A stretch of DNA of 64,000 nt from Flavobacteriaceae bacterium (GCA_013003555.1 JABDIV010000025.1:22325-86324), one strand, 5' to 3'. Numbered from the stretch's first letter, positions 9,929 to 19,433 are shown. Translations and numbers: made by a program. Notes: generated from the letters alone by a model not told the origin.

Positions 9929-10102
9929 ATAGTAAATTTGGGGTTTACAGGTCAAAAGTACTTCAGGGTTTGAATATCTGTTAATAATTACGATAAGCGG
10001 CTCGAAAATTCGTTAATCTTACACCCTAACAGTCAAATGGAATAAATTAATCGATAATCGGCACCATGACCCAGTAAAGTCCTGTTTTACAGGATATTAA
10101 CG

Positions 10103-10132
10103 AAAAAGGCCGGTATATTTACCGGCCTTTTT
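10103..10132. terminator. Bidirectional intrinsic terminator
   Basis: AAAAAGGCCGGTA tatt TACCGGCCTTTTT, perfect 13-bp stem. Confidence 0.88.
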
Positions 10133-10150
10133 ACTTTATTTTGGTCTTGT

Positions 10151-10636
10151 TTATGCTTTGATATGGGGTATACGTAATACCTGGCCAGGGTAAATCTTAT
10201 CAGGATCACTAAGCATTGGCTTATTAGCCTCAAAAATTACCGGATACTTCATGGGGTCACCATAATATTTTTTGGAGATTTTACTCAATGAATCACCGCT
10301 TACAACAGTATGGAACTGCGCTTCAGGTTCGGTATGCTGGACGCTCATTTGATCGTCAACGGCTGCAATGCCTTCAGAATTCCCGACAACCAGAACGATT
10401 TTTTCACGTGTTGATTGATCATAGGCCGCACCGCGAACCGTCGCCTTATCATCATCGATATGAATATTGAGATTCTCAACTTTTAACTGGAGATCGTGAA
10501 TGGTTTCTTTAAGACGTGCTGCAGCAGCCTCCTCAGCTTTGAGTTCAGCCTCAGCAGCCTTATTGGCTTCTTTCGCGCCTGATTTAACTCCGAATATTGC
10601 TGTTCCCGCATTTTTAATGAATGAAAATAAACTCAT
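10151..10636 (-). CDS. BON + LysM domain protein (YgaU/Kbp-like)
   Basis: BON-like VRGAAYDQSTREKIVLVVGNSEGIAAVDDQ followed by LysM HTVVSGDSLSKISKKYYGDPMKYPVIFEANKPML. Confidence 0.92.
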   Translation of the reverse strand: MSLFSFIKNAGTAIFGVKSGAKEANKAAEAELKAEEAAAARLKETIHDLQLKVENLNIHIDDDKATVRGAAYDQSTREKIVLVVGNSEGIAAVDDQMSVQHTEPEAQFHTVVSGDSLSKISKKYYGDPMKYPVIFEANKPMLSDPDKIYPGQVLRIPHIKA

Positions 10637-10836
10637 ATTATATAGTGTTTAAAGGGTTAATGCTTAATCCTGTAAAGGTCTCAAAAAATAGACTGATTTG
10701 CAATGTTTGTTAACAATTAATAGCGCTTAAATATCTATATCGTAGGAACCCGAATTAAATGATTAAGTCATATAATGAAGAAATGGCCCCGGATACTACC
10801 AAAGGCCAAATCTTAACTAACTAACCAACCAAAAAT

Positions 10837-11781
10837 TTATTTTCTTGTATTTTTCCTTGGATTGTCCTTTTTATCAGTTTTCTGACGTCTCAGCTTATCG
10901 CCAGCCGATTTAGACTTATCCCAACTACCATCGTCTAACCTTAGATATTGGATATATCCTCGGCCGGTAAATTCATAAAACGTTCCTGAATCAGTATGAT
11001 ATAATTCAATTAGTTGATCTGTAATAACATTCAACTCAAAAAATTCATCCGCGAAAAAATCGTAATCCAGGGTGAGCGTTTTGAGATACATATTACCCGA
11101 GATATCGCCCACACCATATACACCGGTATAATCCCAATACAATTCATCGACTGGCGTTCCAACACTATCCTGCGAACTTCTGAACGTTGAATCATTACCC
11201 CCCGCTAAGAATTGAAGAAAATTCTCATAGTCAAATTCATTTATCGCTCCTACATCACTGGTAAATGTTTTTTCCCAGGCCTCATACTCCTGCAAAAAAT
11301 AATGAATGTTCTCATAAAAAACCAGATCATAATCGAAAGTGTTTCTTTGATAGCCATGGAGGAAATAAGAAGTGTCATTAAATGGATTGTACAGTTCTAT
11401 TGTATTAGAGTCGATTTGATAAACATCGAAGGTTTCATAACCGTCCAGATCGTGATAAACATCAAGAATCATATCATAGGCGTCGTAGGTTCCGATTGAA
11501 ATCCCAAATCCACCTCCCTGACTGCCTATTCCAACCAGATTGTTGTTTGCATATACAATTCCATTTCTAAAAGATATTGTGAACGCTTTTTGTAAAAAAG
11601 GCGTTTGTCCATAACCAATTGTTTGATTGATATCGACATACCATAATTCGTAAGAGTTTAGTAATTGATTAAGAGAAATCGATGGTCTGTTATCGAAATC
11701 ATCAACGACAACTTCGGTATAACACGATGTAAATAACAACGAGACCAAAGCTATTCCTGAAAGTAGTTTAATTGTTTTCAT
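10837..11781 (-). CDS. Lipoprotein of unknown function
   Basis: MKTIKLLSGIALVSLLFTSCYTEVVVDD lipobox. Confidence 0.7.
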   Translation of the reverse strand: MKTIKLLSGIALVSLLFTSCYTEVVVDDFDNRPSISLNQLLNSYELWYVDINQTIGYGQTPFLQKAFTISFRNGIVYANNNLVGIGSQGGGFGISIGTYDAYDMILDVYHDLDGYETFDVYQIDSNTIELYNPFNDTSYFLHGYQRNTFDYDLVFYENIHYFLQEYEAWEKTFTSDVGAINEFDYENFLQFLAGGNDSTFRSSQDSVGTPVDELYWDYTGVYGVGDISGNMYLKTLTLDYDFFADEFFELNVITDQLIELYHTDSGTFYEFTGRGYIQYLRLDDGSWDKSKSAGDKLRRQKTDKKDNPRKNTRK

Positions 11782-11897
11782 CTGTTCGCTTTTTATGATT
11801 AATCTTTTAAGATGGATTGATATCTATGTCATTCAAATTGCATGCCAAAAACACAGTTACTTAATTTTCAGACAATTACAAACCCTCATAAAAATTG

Positions 11898-11905
11898 TAC
11901 TTTTG
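11898..11905 (+). promoter_or_regulatory. Bacteroidetes -7 box (TACTTTTG) upstream of gpsA
   Basis: Exact TAnnTTTG match 22 nt upstream of the gpsA ATG. Confidence 0.5.
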
Positions 11906-11926
11906 ACCAAAGAATAGTTAGCAGCC

Positions 11927-12928
11927 ATGGCATCTCAATATAAATATGCTGTTTTTGGAGGTGGAAGCTGGGCAACAGCCATCGTGAAAATGCTTTGTGA
12001 GAATCTTGAAGAAGTTGGATGGTATATGCGCAGTGTGTATACCAAAGAACACTTGGAAAAGCACAGGCATAATCCAAGCTATTTGAGTTCTGTTGAGTTT
12101 AATTTGGAACAATTGAAGCTCACAAATGACATTGACGAAATGGTCAACTATGCAGATATTTTGATATTTGTCATACCTTCTGCCTTCATGCATTCTGAAA
12201 TCGAAAAGATTAGCACTGATTTTTCTTCCAAAATCATTGTTTCTGCGGTTAAAGGGATTATTCCGGAGTCAGGCTTGCTGGTGGGCGAGCATTTCCACGA
12301 CATACATAATATCCCATTCAATCATATTGCGGTTATCGCCGGACCTTGTCATGCTGAAGAGGTCGCCCTCGAACGCCTGTCCTATCTCACTATTTCCTGT
12401 GCCGACCAAGATATTGCTCAGGAAATTGCCAATCAGGTATCCAGCTCCTATATCCGAACAAAAATAAGCGACGATGTTATCGGTATTGAATACGCCGTCA
12501 TGTTGAAAAATATCTATGCTATCGCCGCTGGAATAGCTCATGGCTTAGGGTACGGCGATAATTTTCAAAGTGTATTGATGAGCAATGCCATCAGAGAGAT
12601 GAAACGCTTTATCAATAAAATGCACAAAATGAAAAGGAATATTAATAATTCGGCTTATTTGGGAGATCTCCTCGTAACCGGTTATTCTACATTCTCCCGA
12701 AATCGGATGTTTGGAAATATGATCGGTAAGGGTTATACTGTAAAGTCGGCGATGATGGAAATGAATATGGTAGCCGAAGGTTATTATGCAACCAAAAGCG
12801 CTCAAATTCTCAATCAGAAGAACGAGAGTAAAACGCATTTACCCATTATCAAGGCGGTTTACGAAATTCTCTATGAAGGAAGAAGCCCGAAATGGGTTTT
12901 TCAGAAATTAACCGAAAAACTCGATTGA
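11927..12928 (+). CDS. gpsA: NAD(P)H-dependent glycerol-3-phosphate dehydrogenase
   Basis: AVFGGGSWATAIVKML, VSAVKGI, AGPCHAEEVA, LKNIYAIAAGIAHGLGYGDN. Confidence 0.93.
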   Translation: MASQYKYAVFGGGSWATAIVKMLCENLEEVGWYMRSVYTKEHLEKHRHNPSYLSSVEFNLEQLKLTNDIDEMVNYADILIFVIPSAFMHSEIEKISTDFSSKIIVSAVKGIIPESGLLVGEHFHDIHNIPFNHIAVIAGPCHAEEVALERLSYLTISCADQDIAQEIANQVSSSYIRTKISDDVIGIEYAVMLKNIYAIAAGIAHGLGYGDNFQSVLMSNAIREMKRFINKMHKMKRNINNSAYLGDLLVTGYSTFSRNRMFGNMIGKGYTVKSAMMEMNMVAEGYYATKSAQILNQKNESKTHLPIIKAVYEILYEGRSPKWVFQKLTEKLD

Positions 12929-12933
12929 CCCTA

Positions 12934-13953
12934 TTAAAGGGAGGAGCGGAACTGCTTCAAGAATCGTACATCGTTTTCACTCAACAACCGTATATCACTA
13001 ATTTGATGCAATAACAATGCAATACGATCAATCCCCATTCCGAAAGCAAAACCCGAATATGACTTCGAGTCAATACCACAGTTTTCTAAAACATTGGGAT
13101 CTACCATCCCACAACCCATGATCTCAAGCCATCCGGTGCCTTTGGTCATTTTATAATCGGTTTCGGTTTCAAGGCCCCAATACACGTCAACTTCCGCACT
13201 TGGTTCGGTAAACGGGAAGAAAGAGGGTCTCAGCCTGATTTTAGATTTCCCGAACATTTCGGTCGTAAAATACTGGAGGGTTTGTTTAAGATCGGCAAAA
13301 CTCACCTGCTTATCGATATATAATCCTTCCACCTGGTGAAAGAAACAATGAGAACGTGCAGAAATGGCTTCATTCCTATATACCCGCCCCGGTGAAATCG
13401 TTCGAATCGGTGGTTTGTGTTGTTCCATATAGCGCACTTGAACCGAGCTCGTATGGGTGCGTAAAAGCATATCGGGATCAGACTGAACGAAGAAAGTGTC
13501 CTGCATATCTCTGGCCGGGTGATATTCAGGAAGATTTAAAGCTGTAAAATTATGCCAATCATCTTCGATCTCAGGACCTTCACTAACATTAAATCCAATT
13601 CTTGAGAAAATCTCAACAATTTGATTCTTGACTATGGAAATCGGATGCCGCGATCCGAGGGATACCGGCTCACCTGGTCGACTTAAATCACCATACAATC
13701 CATGTGTTTCTGCTTGATTCTCCAGGGCGTTTTTAAGATGGGCAACCTTGTCCTGAGCCCCTTGCTTTAATTGATTGACTGCCTGTCCAAATTCTTTCTT
13801 TTGGTCCTTGGGTACATTCTTGAACTCGGCAAACAACTCGGTTAAAAGCCCCCTCCTTCCCAGAAAGCGAATTCGAAAGGATTCTAATTCTTCTTTCGAT
13901 TCAGTACTAAAGGAATCGACTTCTGCAATAAGTGATTTGATCTTATCTATCAT
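12934..13953 (-). CDS. pheS: Phenylalanine--tRNA ligase alpha subunit
   Basis: HPISIVKNQIVEIFSRIGF, LLRTHTSSVQVRYM, GFAFGMGIDRIALLLHQISDIRLL. Confidence 0.97.
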   Translation of the reverse strand: MIDKIKSLIAEVDSFSTESKEELESFRIRFLGRRGLLTELFAEFKNVPKDQKKEFGQAVNQLKQGAQDKVAHLKNALENQAETHGLYGDLSRPGEPVSLGSRHPISIVKNQIVEIFSRIGFNVSEGPEIEDDWHNFTALNLPEYHPARDMQDTFFVQSDPDMLLRTHTSSVQVRYMEQHKPPIRTISPGRVYRNEAISARSHCFFHQVEGLYIDKQVSFADLKQTLQYFTTEMFGKSKIRLRPSFFPFTEPSAEVDVYWGLETETDYKMTKGTGWLEIMGCGMVDPNVLENCGIDSKSYSGFAFGMGIDRIALLLHQISDIRLLSENDVRFLKQFRSSL

Positions 13954-13991
13954 TGTTCAATCGGCTAAATAAAACGCAAATTTAACAATTC

Positions 13992-14348
13992 CTAACTGAT
14001 AAATTCGGTCTCGATGAAATAGTTTACGATGGCTTCTTTCATCAAAATACTCTGTTCACCAGCTTTCAACGGAGGCAAGGATGCCATGACAGTATAATGC
14101 GGCCAGCCCTCTTCATCTATGTAATCAAATGTATAGTAACCGTATGGCTCAAGCAATCGGCAAATGGCAATGTGCATCAAATGAACCTTTTCATCCTTTT
14201 TGAACTCCCGATGCAACTGACCCAATTCCTGTATTCCGATCAGGTAAATAATAGAATCAAGATCGAGCTTATCACCCTCCGAAAATTGATTAGTCAACTT
14301 TTTGACTAACATTTCCCATCGCTCTTTAAGTTGTTCGTCTCTTGCCAT
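13992..14348 (-). CDS. Conserved hypothetical protein
   Basis: 118-aa ORF on the minus strand with a TAnnTTTG box (rc of CAAAGTTA 14356-14363) just upstream. Confidence 0.7.
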   Translation of the reverse strand: MARDEQLKERWEMLVKKLTNQFSEGDKLDLDSIIYLIGIQELGQLHREFKKDEKVHLMHIAICRLLEPYGYYTFDYIDEEGWPHYTVMASLPPLKAGEQSILMKEAIVNYFIETEFIS

Positions 14349-14420
14349 GTGGGCGCAAAGTTAAACACTAATGAAATACGGACGAAACAAAGTCGTTATA
14401 TTTGTTAAACACGCTTACCG

Positions 14421-14939
14421 ATGAATATCATAGACATATTATTGGGTTCCATCTTACTCTTCGGACTGATCAGGGGATTTTCAAAAGGGCTTTTTGTTGA
14501 AGTCGCTTCTTTGGTGGCCCTGGTAGCCGGAATTTACGGTGCTATACATTTCAGCAACTTTACTGCCGAATTTCTGATGCAGCATGTTGATTGGAGCGAA
14601 CAAACGATTAATCTCGCGGCTTTTGCCTTGACGTTTATAATTATTGTGGTTGCCATTTCACTTGCTGGGAAAGCACTTACCAAATTGGCTGATTTCGCAG
14701 CTCTGGGGATTTTAAATTCAATTCTGGGCGGTGTATTCGGTGTTTTAAAAATCGGATTGATCTTAAGTATCTTCCTCTTGATTTTCAGTAAGATGCAGCG
14801 AAGTATCCCGTTTATAGCTGAGGAAGACCTTGAGGAATCTGTACTGTATGAGCCGGTAAAATCTTTTGCGCCGATGCTTTTTCCTAATTTCATATCTGTT
14901 GAAGATTCAGAGGAATCAACGGCCAAATCAGATTCCTGA
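14421..14939 (+). CDS. CvpA family membrane protein
   Basis: MNIIDILLGSILLFGLIRGFSKGLFVEVASLVALVAGIYGA. Confidence 0.9.
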   Translation: MNIIDILLGSILLFGLIRGFSKGLFVEVASLVALVAGIYGAIHFSNFTAEFLMQHVDWSEQTINLAAFALTFIIIVVAISLAGKALTKLADFAALGILNSILGGVFGVLKIGLILSIFLLIFSKMQRSIPFIAEEDLEESVLYEPVKSFAPMLFPNFISVEDSEESTAKSDS

Positions 14940-14943
14940 CCTG

Positions 14944-15795
14944 TTACGACAAACTTAATATATACTGTTTCGGTGTGGTTCCGTATTTCTTTTTGAATGC
15001 CGATATAAAATGACTCGCTGCACTATAGCCAATTTGATGACTTATCTCGGCCACATTAAAACGTCTTGTAAGAAGTTGTTTTCTGGCATATTCCAATTTA
15101 TAATCCAGTAAAAAATTAAATACCGATTCGCCATATAAGTGTTTAAATCCTTCCTTTAATTTTGGAAGAGGTAGTCCAACCTCATTAGCCAACGCTGTCA
15201 GACCAGGTGGTTCAGCCATGTTGTTGATTATAATTTTCTTCGCCATTTTTATTTTTTCCACATGCTCTTCACTTTCGAGAAACGGACAACTTTGATTATC
15301 ATCTTTGTTCTCTCCAAAATAAAAGCATAAGGATTCGTAAGCTTTTGCTCTCAAATACAATTTCTGCAATGAATTGTGCTTCTGTTCATCCATAATTTGA
15401 TTGAGTACCAAAAGTTCAGAAGGTTCCAGAGCCTTTTCGAGATAATATTTTTTATGCCGGTTTTCATCATTGAGAAAGGGAATATGATCTGATACCTGCG
15501 AAAAAAATGAATGAAAAACCTTAATGCTGAAAATAAAAACCACATAGGACCCTCCCGGATTTAAAAGCAGGTTTATTGGAAGGTCAAGATCGGGATTATA
15601 TAAAAGAAGGGAGTTGTTCTGCTCGACATGTCTTTGGTAATGTGGCCCGAATAGTAAAGTTCCTTGTCCTTTTAAACAAAAGTGCATCTGAATGGACGTC
15701 TTGTCTACTTCTCTGTTGAATGCCAGCTCCTTAGCTTCAGGGTTATTTAATTTAATGACATTAAAACCTTCTTGAACAGTAATTTCATCTATCAT
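14944..15795 (-). CDS. AraC family transcriptional regulator
   Basis: C-terminal double HTH: FNVAEISHQIGYSAASHFISAFKKKYGTTPKQY. Confidence 0.93.
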   Translation of the reverse strand: MIDEITVQEGFNVIKLNNPEAKELAFNREVDKTSIQMHFCLKGQGTLLFGPHYQRHVEQNNSLLLYNPDLDLPINLLLNPGGSYVVFIFSIKVFHSFFSQVSDHIPFLNDENRHKKYYLEKALEPSELLVLNQIMDEQKHNSLQKLYLRAKAYESLCFYFGENKDDNQSCPFLESEEHVEKIKMAKKIIINNMAEPPGLTALANEVGLPLPKLKEGFKHLYGESVFNFLLDYKLEYARKQLLTRRFNVAEISHQIGYSAASHFISAFKKKYGTTPKQYILSLS

Positions 15796-15810
15796 TTTTT
15801 AGCGGTATTT
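15794..15810 (+). promoter_or_regulatory. Putative AraC-regulator binding site R1
   Basis: ATTTTTTAGCGGTATTT; 15/17 match to R2 (15903-15919). Confidence 0.5.
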
Positions 15811-15902
15811 ATTTGAATTATTTTGACGCAATGACATCCTCTTGTCATTATTATATTTCAAAATTACTGATTATACGGGAGTTTATTCATAATAACACCG
15901 AA

Positions 15903-15940
15903 ATTTTTTAGCGATATTAAAAAAACTTATAGCGGTATTT
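15903..15940 (+). promoter_or_regulatory. Putative AraC-regulator direct repeats R2 and R3
   Basis: TAGCGATATT at 15909 and TAGCGGTATT at 15930, exactly 21 bp apart, upstream of the TonB receptor -7 box. Confidence 0.55.
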
Positions 15941-15958
15941 TAGTCTTTTAAAGCAGCG

Positions 15959-15966
15959 TAATTTTG
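15959..15966 (+). promoter_or_regulatory. -7 box (TAATTTTG) of the TonB receptor gene
   Basis: Exact TAnnTTTG match ending 5 nt before the ATG. Confidence 0.6.
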
Positions 15967-15971
15967 TATAT

Positions 15972-18068
15972 ATGAAAAAATCTACAGTTGCTCTTTATTT
16001 CTTAAGCGTCCTGTTGTTGAGTTTCGTTAGTATCGAATCAATTCATGCACAGGAGGAGGATGAGGAGACTGAGAAAACCATTTTAACAGAAAATCTTCCG
16101 GAAATAATCCTTTCAGCCACCCGGACCTTACGGCAATTATCTTCATTACCTCTACCAGCACAACTCATTAAACAGGAAGAGATCAAAAACATAAATGCAA
16201 TTCGACTTACCGATCTGCTCAGTGAGCAAACCGGATTGATCACAGTGCCTGATTTCGGCGGAGGAGAGGGGATACAGCTCCAGGGATTAGACTCACAGTA
16301 CACCTTAATTCTGATAGACGGGGTGCCGCTTATCGGCCGCTCTGCGGGCACCTTAGACCTTAACCGTATTTCGGTTGGAAACATTAAACAGATTGAAGTT
16401 GTTAAAGGCGCATCTTCAAGTTTGTATGGTAGTGAAGCCCTGGGTGGTGTCATTAACATTATAACCGAACAACCAAAATCGGGATTCAAGGGTGAGGTTT
16501 TTCATCGTTCGGGCACGTTTAATTCAAACGACACCGGTTTAAATCTAAACTACAAAAAGGATAAAATAGGGGTCAACGCTTTTGTTAACCGTTACGAAAC
16601 CGATGGTTTTGATCTTAATTCTTCAGACCCGCTAAATACAGTAGATGCTTATACAAATTATACTTTGAGCGGATCTTTTAACTATCAGCTGAGCGACAAT
16701 ACGAATATTATCCTTACCGGGCGATATTTTACCCAGGATCAGGATACCAGAGCAACCGAATCGTTCAGTGGTGAAAGCAGTGTAAATGAATGGAACTCAA
16801 AATTCCTGATGTCCCATAAATTTAATTCGAAGTGGAATAGCCAACTTGAATTATACGGGTCCAGATATAAAGCTACCGAGTTTCTTGATGATAGCGAAGG
16901 AAATCTTTTAAGTGAGAGTGATTTTAACCAGTTACTGCTCCGTCCCGAGTTGAGATTAACTTTTAACCCTTCCAAAACAAGCGGTTTTATCGGTGGATTG
17001 GGTATGAACCATGAACGCTTAGAACGCACCGATTTTTCATCTGAACCTAACTTTAATTCCCCTTACATCTTCTTGCAATGGGATACATATTTGAATGAAA
17101 AATTAAACATGATTCTCGGAGCGCGTTTTGATGCCCACAGCGAATACAAATCACAATTCAGTCCGAAACTGGCTTTGCGTTATGACCTTATAGACCATGT
17201 TGCCGTTAAAGGATCTGTGGGTTATGGGTTTAAAGCTCCCGATTTCAGACAATTGTATTTCAACTTTTCAAATGGCGTAATCGGGTATACCATTTTAGGC
17301 TATAACGCGGTAAATACTGTAATCCCAGAGTTGGAAGCCCAGGGGCAAATCGCCAATATTCTTGTTCCGCTGTCGGAATTCGATGGTCAGCTCTCACCTG
17401 AAAACTCAATCGGGATCAACCTCGGTATTGATGTCAAGCCCACCAGCACCCTGTCGATGAATTTGAATTTATTCAGAAATACTATCGATGATCTTATCGA
17501 TACAAGGATCATTGCCAATAAAAATAATGGGCAAAACGTCTTTAGCTATTATAACATCAATTCGGTTTATACCCAGGGTCTGGAATATGGAGTAAGTTGG
17601 AAAATAATAAAATCGCTGAGATTATCGGCAGGTTATCAGCTCCTATATGCAAAAGACAAGGATGCGGAAATGGCGTTTGAAAATGGAGAAGTATTTGCGC
17701 GTGAGAGTCCGACCAGCCCCGCTTTCCAACTTGATAAATCGGATTATTTCGGGCTGTTTAATCGTTCACGTCATACGGCCAATTTCAAGATCTTTTATCA
17801 GATCTCCAAGTGGAATGCCAATGCGAATATCAGGGCGACCTATAGAAGCAAGTTCGGACTGTTTGACACCAATGGCAATGCTTATCTAGATAGTTATGAT
17901 GATTTTGTTGATGGCTATTCCATATGGGACATCGCCTTTAACAAAACAATATTTAAAAACTACGAATTAGGTATTGGTGTTGACAACCTTTTCGATTTTA
18001 CAGATCCGCAGAATATATCGAATATCGCGGGACGCATTATTTATGGAACATTTACTTTAAATTTTTAA
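15972..18068 (+). CDS. TonB-dependent outer membrane receptor
   Basis: Signal peptide, plug domain (PEIILSATRTLRQLSSLPLPAQLI, GVPLIGRSAGTLDLNRI, VVKGASSSLYGSEALGGVINIIT) and beta-barrel. Confidence 0.95.
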   Translation: MKKSTVALYFLSVLLLSFVSIESIHAQEEDEETEKTILTENLPEIILSATRTLRQLSSLPLPAQLIKQEEIKNINAIRLTDLLSEQTGLITVPDFGGGEGIQLQGLDSQYTLILIDGVPLIGRSAGTLDLNRISVGNIKQIEVVKGASSSLYGSEALGGVINIITEQPKSGFKGEVFHRSGTFNSNDTGLNLNYKKDKIGVNAFVNRYETDGFDLNSSDPLNTVDAYTNYTLSGSFNYQLSDNTNIILTGRYFTQDQDTRATESFSGESSVNEWNSKFLMSHKFNSKWNSQLELYGSRYKATEFLDDSEGNLLSESDFNQLLLRPELRLTFNPSKTSGFIGGLGMNHERLERTDFSSEPNFNSPYIFLQWDTYLNEKLNMILGARFDAHSEYKSQFSPKLALRYDLIDHVAVKGSVGYGFKAPDFRQLYFNFSNGVIGYTILGYNAVNTVIPELEAQGQIANILVPLSEFDGQLSPENSIGINLGIDVKPTSTLSMNLNLFRNTIDDLIDTRIIANKNNGQNVFSYYNINSVYTQGLEYGVSWKIIKSLRLSAGYQLLYAKDKDAEMAFENGEVFARESPTSPAFQLDKSDYFGLFNRSRHTANFKIFYQISKWNANANIRATYRSKFGLFDTNGNAYLDSYDDFVDGYSIWDIAFNKTIFKNYELGIGVDNLFDFTDPQNISNIAGRIIYGTFTLNF

Positions 18069-18078
18069 TTATACAGTT

Positions 18079-18711
18079 ATGAATATTTTGAAATTATTAT
18101 CACTTATTACCTTAGTTGTTGTTTTTAGCTCGTGCAGTTCAAACGATGATGGTCCCGAAGTACTTCAGGTAGAGTCGAGTACAGTCAGTAATTTATTTGC
18201 ACCTCAATCTGGAGGTCAGGGAGAGCCGGTTTCAGGACCGTTCACCAAATTCGATTTTGAAACAGGGGCGCCAACTTCAAGTACAACCGAATGGGATATC
18301 GCCTTCAGAGGGACTACCATTATTGTAAATGGCGGGGTTTCTCTCGGAACGACCGATGAGCCGGAACGAACCGGAAACGGAGGCGCCTACATTGAAACAG
18401 GAACATTTGCAAATATTGGTTCTGTTGATCCTTTGGCATTTGTCCAGGATTCCAATAGTGGATATGCGATCGCTTCTGGAAGTGGAAATGGTTGGTATAA
18501 CTATAACTTTGCTTCCAACACCATCGAGCCTATTCCCGGACGGGTTTTGGTTTTCAAAACTCGAGACGGCAAATATGCCAAGATAGAGGTCCTGAGTTAT
18601 TATAAGGATGCTCCCGAAGATATAACTCCTGAAATTGCCGCTAATGATCTACGGTATTTCACATTTAATTATGTGTATCAGCCTAATTCAGGAGAAATTG
18701 CATTTGAATAA
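18079..18711 (+). CDS. HmuY family lipoprotein
   Basis: Lipobox FSSCSSND; FTKFDFETG..TTEWDIAFRGTTIIVNGG and AKIEVLSYYKDAP typical of HmuY-like proteins. Confidence 0.85.
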   Translation: MNILKLLSLITLVVVFSSCSSNDDGPEVLQVESSTVSNLFAPQSGGQGEPVSGPFTKFDFETGAPTSSTTEWDIAFRGTTIIVNGGVSLGTTDEPERTGNGGAYIETGTFANIGSVDPLAFVQDSNSGYAIASGSGNGWYNYNFASNTIEPIPGRVLVFKTRDGKYAKIEVLSYYKDAPEDITPEIAANDLRYFTFNYVYQPNSGEIAFE

Positions 18712-18725
18712 AGCCATTTAAAAAC

Positions 18726-19433
18726 ATGTCAGATATCATTGACTTTATCCCTATTGCAACCACAATTTTTTCATTCTTTTTCTTAAGAGAAATAGTCAGT
18801 CACTATAATGAAAATAAGACGTCTTACCTGCTTTGGTGGAGTATTGGCGTACTTACTTTCGGCCTTGGTACGCTGGCAGAAAGCATCCATGCGATTTTCG
18901 GCTGGTATGAGATTAATCTTCGGCTTTGGTATATCGTAGGCGCACTGCTTGGCGGTTTTCCATTAGCACAAGGATCGGTTTTTCTCTTGATGCGCAAGTC
19001 ATTTGCCCGAATAACAGCAACAATTATTGTAAGCCTTATTATTTTGGCTTCGATATTTGTGCTTCTTACGCCGGTCGTCTTGCCAGAAGGATTTGATTAC
19101 AGGTTGACGGGATCGGTATTTGAATGGAAATGGGTACGTTATTTTTCACCTTTTATTAATCTTTACGCATTTATTTTTCTTGTTGGCGGAGCATTATACT
19201 CTGCCAGGAAATATTATGGATTGAACGACAAACAGGCGCATTTTAAAGGTAATATCCTTATCGCAATTGGGGCATTATTACCTGGAATCGGTGGAACTTT
19301 TACAAGAATGGGTTATGTTGAGGTCTTGTTTATTACCGAGTTAATCGGACTTGTTCTCATTTACGCAGGGTACAGGACGATTAAAATCAAGAACAGAGAA
19401 GTACGCCTGGTCAATGCCATAGTCGACAATTAA
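18726..19433 (+). CDS. Multi-pass membrane protein of unknown function (about 7 TM)
   Basis: Hydrophobic segments throughout; 15 bp after the HmuY-like gene, same strand. Confidence 0.75.
   Translation: MSDIIDFIPIATTIFSFFFLREIVSHYNENKTSYLLWWSIGVLTFGLGTLAESIHAIFGWYEINLRLWYIVGALLGGFPLAQGSVFLLMRKSFARITATIIVSLIILASIFVLLTPVVLPEGFDYRLTGSVFEWKWVRYFSPFINLYAFIFLVGGALYSARKYYGLNDKQAHFKGNILIAIGALLPGIGGTFTRMGYVEVLFITELIGLVLIYAGYRTIKIKNREVRLVNAIVDN

Noticed and set aside
10786-10808. TGGCC...GGCCA potential hairpin upstream of the 10151-10636 gene region
   Set aside because: Short stem with a 13-nt loop and no T-run; not convincing as terminator or regulator
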